Shown here: positions 63,228-64,000 of the stretch, piece by piece | How the letters are laid out: every line of letters starts with the position of its first letter | Position numbering within the stretch: position 1 is the first letter of the stretch | Source: Pseudomonas prosekii | Lineage (GTDB): Bacteria > Pseudomonadota > Gammaproteobacteria > Pseudomonadales > Pseudomonadaceae | Assembly: GCF_900105155.1 (NCBI RefSeq) | Contig: NZ_LT629762.1 | Location: forward strand, 62,001-126,000 | Reading direction: 5' to 3' | Length of the DNA: 64,000 nt | Notes under the pieces: model-generated | What the model was told of the DNA's origin: nothing | The model's database searches: none | The model's input: the letters and a program-made list of their open reading frames with translations, nothing else | Position numbers and translations under genes: made by a program

Positions 63228-64000
63228 CATCCGCTTGTTGATCGTCGATGACAACGTCGCCACTCGCTACGCCCTGCGCCGGCGCCTGGAAAGCCACGGC
63301 TATGCGATTCTCGAAGCCGGCACCGGTGGCGATGGCTTGGCGCTGATCGACAGCGAACGGATCGATGCGCTGATCCTCGACGTCAACCTGCCGGACATGA
63401 GCGGCTTCGACATCGTGCGCAAACTGCGCGCCGAAGTGGCCACCGCCCTGCTCCCGGTGATTCACGTGTCGGCGGCCTCGATCCAGACCGGCGACATCAT
63501 CACCGGCCTCGACGCGGGCGCCGACGCTTACCTGATTCACCCGGTGGACCCGGACGTGCTGTTGGCGACCTTGCGCACGCTTATGCGGGTGCGCGATACC
63601 GAGAACGCGCTGCGTGAGAGTGAGGCGCGCTTTCGCGAGATTTTTACCAATGTCTCGGCGCCTATCGCGGTGATGGACGCGACGCTGAAAGTCCACGAAT
63701 GCAACCATGCGTTTGCTCAGCTGATTCAGGAAAACCTCGACCCGGACACGTTACGTGAATGTTTCGCCGACGATCAGGGCGCAGTAATTGATGAACTGCG
63801 CCTGCGCCTGGCTTACGGCGAGCGCTGGAAAGGCACGCTGAACATGCGCGTCGAAGGTCAGGAGCGCGAGACCGAGTGGCAGATTTCGCCGTATCGCACG
63901 CCGGAATTGAGCCTGGTGTTTGTCGAAGACGTCACCGAACACCGCCATCGCGAACGCTCGCACCTGGCGCGTCTCGACGACGTCACCACGCAATTGGCCA
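63217..64000 (+). CDS. REC-PAS signalling protein, N-terminal part (runs off the window)
   Basis: Open to the window edge, at least 261 residues. A receiver domain has the acidic pocket LIVDDN and phospho-acceptor Asp55 in LILDVNLPDMSG; its usual lysine is replaced by His108 in YLIHPVDPDV. A PAS domain follows (SEARFREIFTNVSAPIAVMD) and a helix that may lead to a kinase or GGDEF output. ATG at 63217 overlaps the kinase gene. Output domain unseen. Confidence 0.8.
   Translation, partial: MKRDIRLLIVDDNVATRYALRRRLESHGYAILEAGTGGDGLALIDSERIDALILDVNLPDMSGFDIVRKLRAEVATALLPVIHVSAASIQTGDIITGLDAGADAYLIHPVDPDVLLATLRTLMRVRDTENALRESEARFREIFTNVSAPIAVMDATLKVHECNHAFAQLIQENLDPDTLRECFADDQGAVIDELRLRLAYGERWKGTLNMRVEGQERETEWQISPYRTPELSLVFVEDVTEHRHRERSHLARLDDVTTQLA

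Overview
The window is a 64 kb chromosomal segment of a fluorescent Pseudomonas (P. fluorescens group). The evidence is the high GC content, dozens of Pseudomonas REP/REPIN palindromes between genes, and the gene set (acetoacetyl-CoA synthetase, cti, metH, nfuA, the cysI-DUF934 pair, cobN/cobW/cbtAB, an LRR/dermonecrotic-toxin-like protein, a Cys-x-x-Cys-His cis/trans isomerase). I see no phage, IS element, rRNA, tRNA or CRISPR array.

Layout. 1-4.8 kb: the 3' end of an acetoacetyl-CoA synthetase gene, a triple REP array, a PilT/PilU-type ATPase, a PAS-rich hybrid histidine kinase and a parvulin. 4.9-11.6 kb: an all-minus-strand catabolic cluster with a complete polar amino-acid ABC transporter, RidA, an IclR regulator, a PLP D-amino-acid dehydratase-like enzyme and a KdgK-type sugar kinase. 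11.9-12.5 kb: a RelE/Phd-type toxin-antitoxin pair with a palindromic candidate operator. 12.7-21.4 kb: thioredoxin-like protein, TerC/CBS membrane protein, divergent LysR and MFS transporter, pyruvate oxidase and a phospholipase D-like protein.

21.5-31.3 kb is a cobalamin/cobalt region. cobW-cobN-chlI-chlD run leftward from one cobalamin riboswitch, and cbtB-cbtA-cobE-cobM run rightward from a second. chlI and the VWA (ChlD) domain are joined by a textbook -1 programmed frameshift site: an A AAA AAG heptamer, an adjacent stop, and an 11-bp perfect hairpin. cobN carries a REP pair inserted in frame inside its coding sequence. 31.3-42.7 kb holds nfuA, an acyltransferase, cti, the B12-dependent metH, a DUF2970 protein, an unlisted 37-residue membrane protein, and cysI with DUF934.

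42.7-47.1 kb: a large LRR protein of the DUF6543/NEL type that appears to have lost its catalytic cysteine and C-terminus, preceded by a frameshifted small gene. 47.3-57.6 kb: sohB, a histidine phosphatase, SCP2, a Tat-exported amidohydrolase, an apparently orphan HoxX-like protein, and a LysR-controlled neighbourhood with a hydroxylase-SRPBCC fusion and an SMP-30-like protein. The region before that LysR gene is a 254-bp tandem duplication containing 31-bp perfect inverted repeats.

57.7-64 kb: small acidic and stress-type proteins, then a tightly overlapping operon encoding a Gram-negative stressosome (RsbR, RsbS, RsbT, a kinase-fold/PP2C fusion) coupled to a histidine kinase and a REC-PAS protein that runs off the window.
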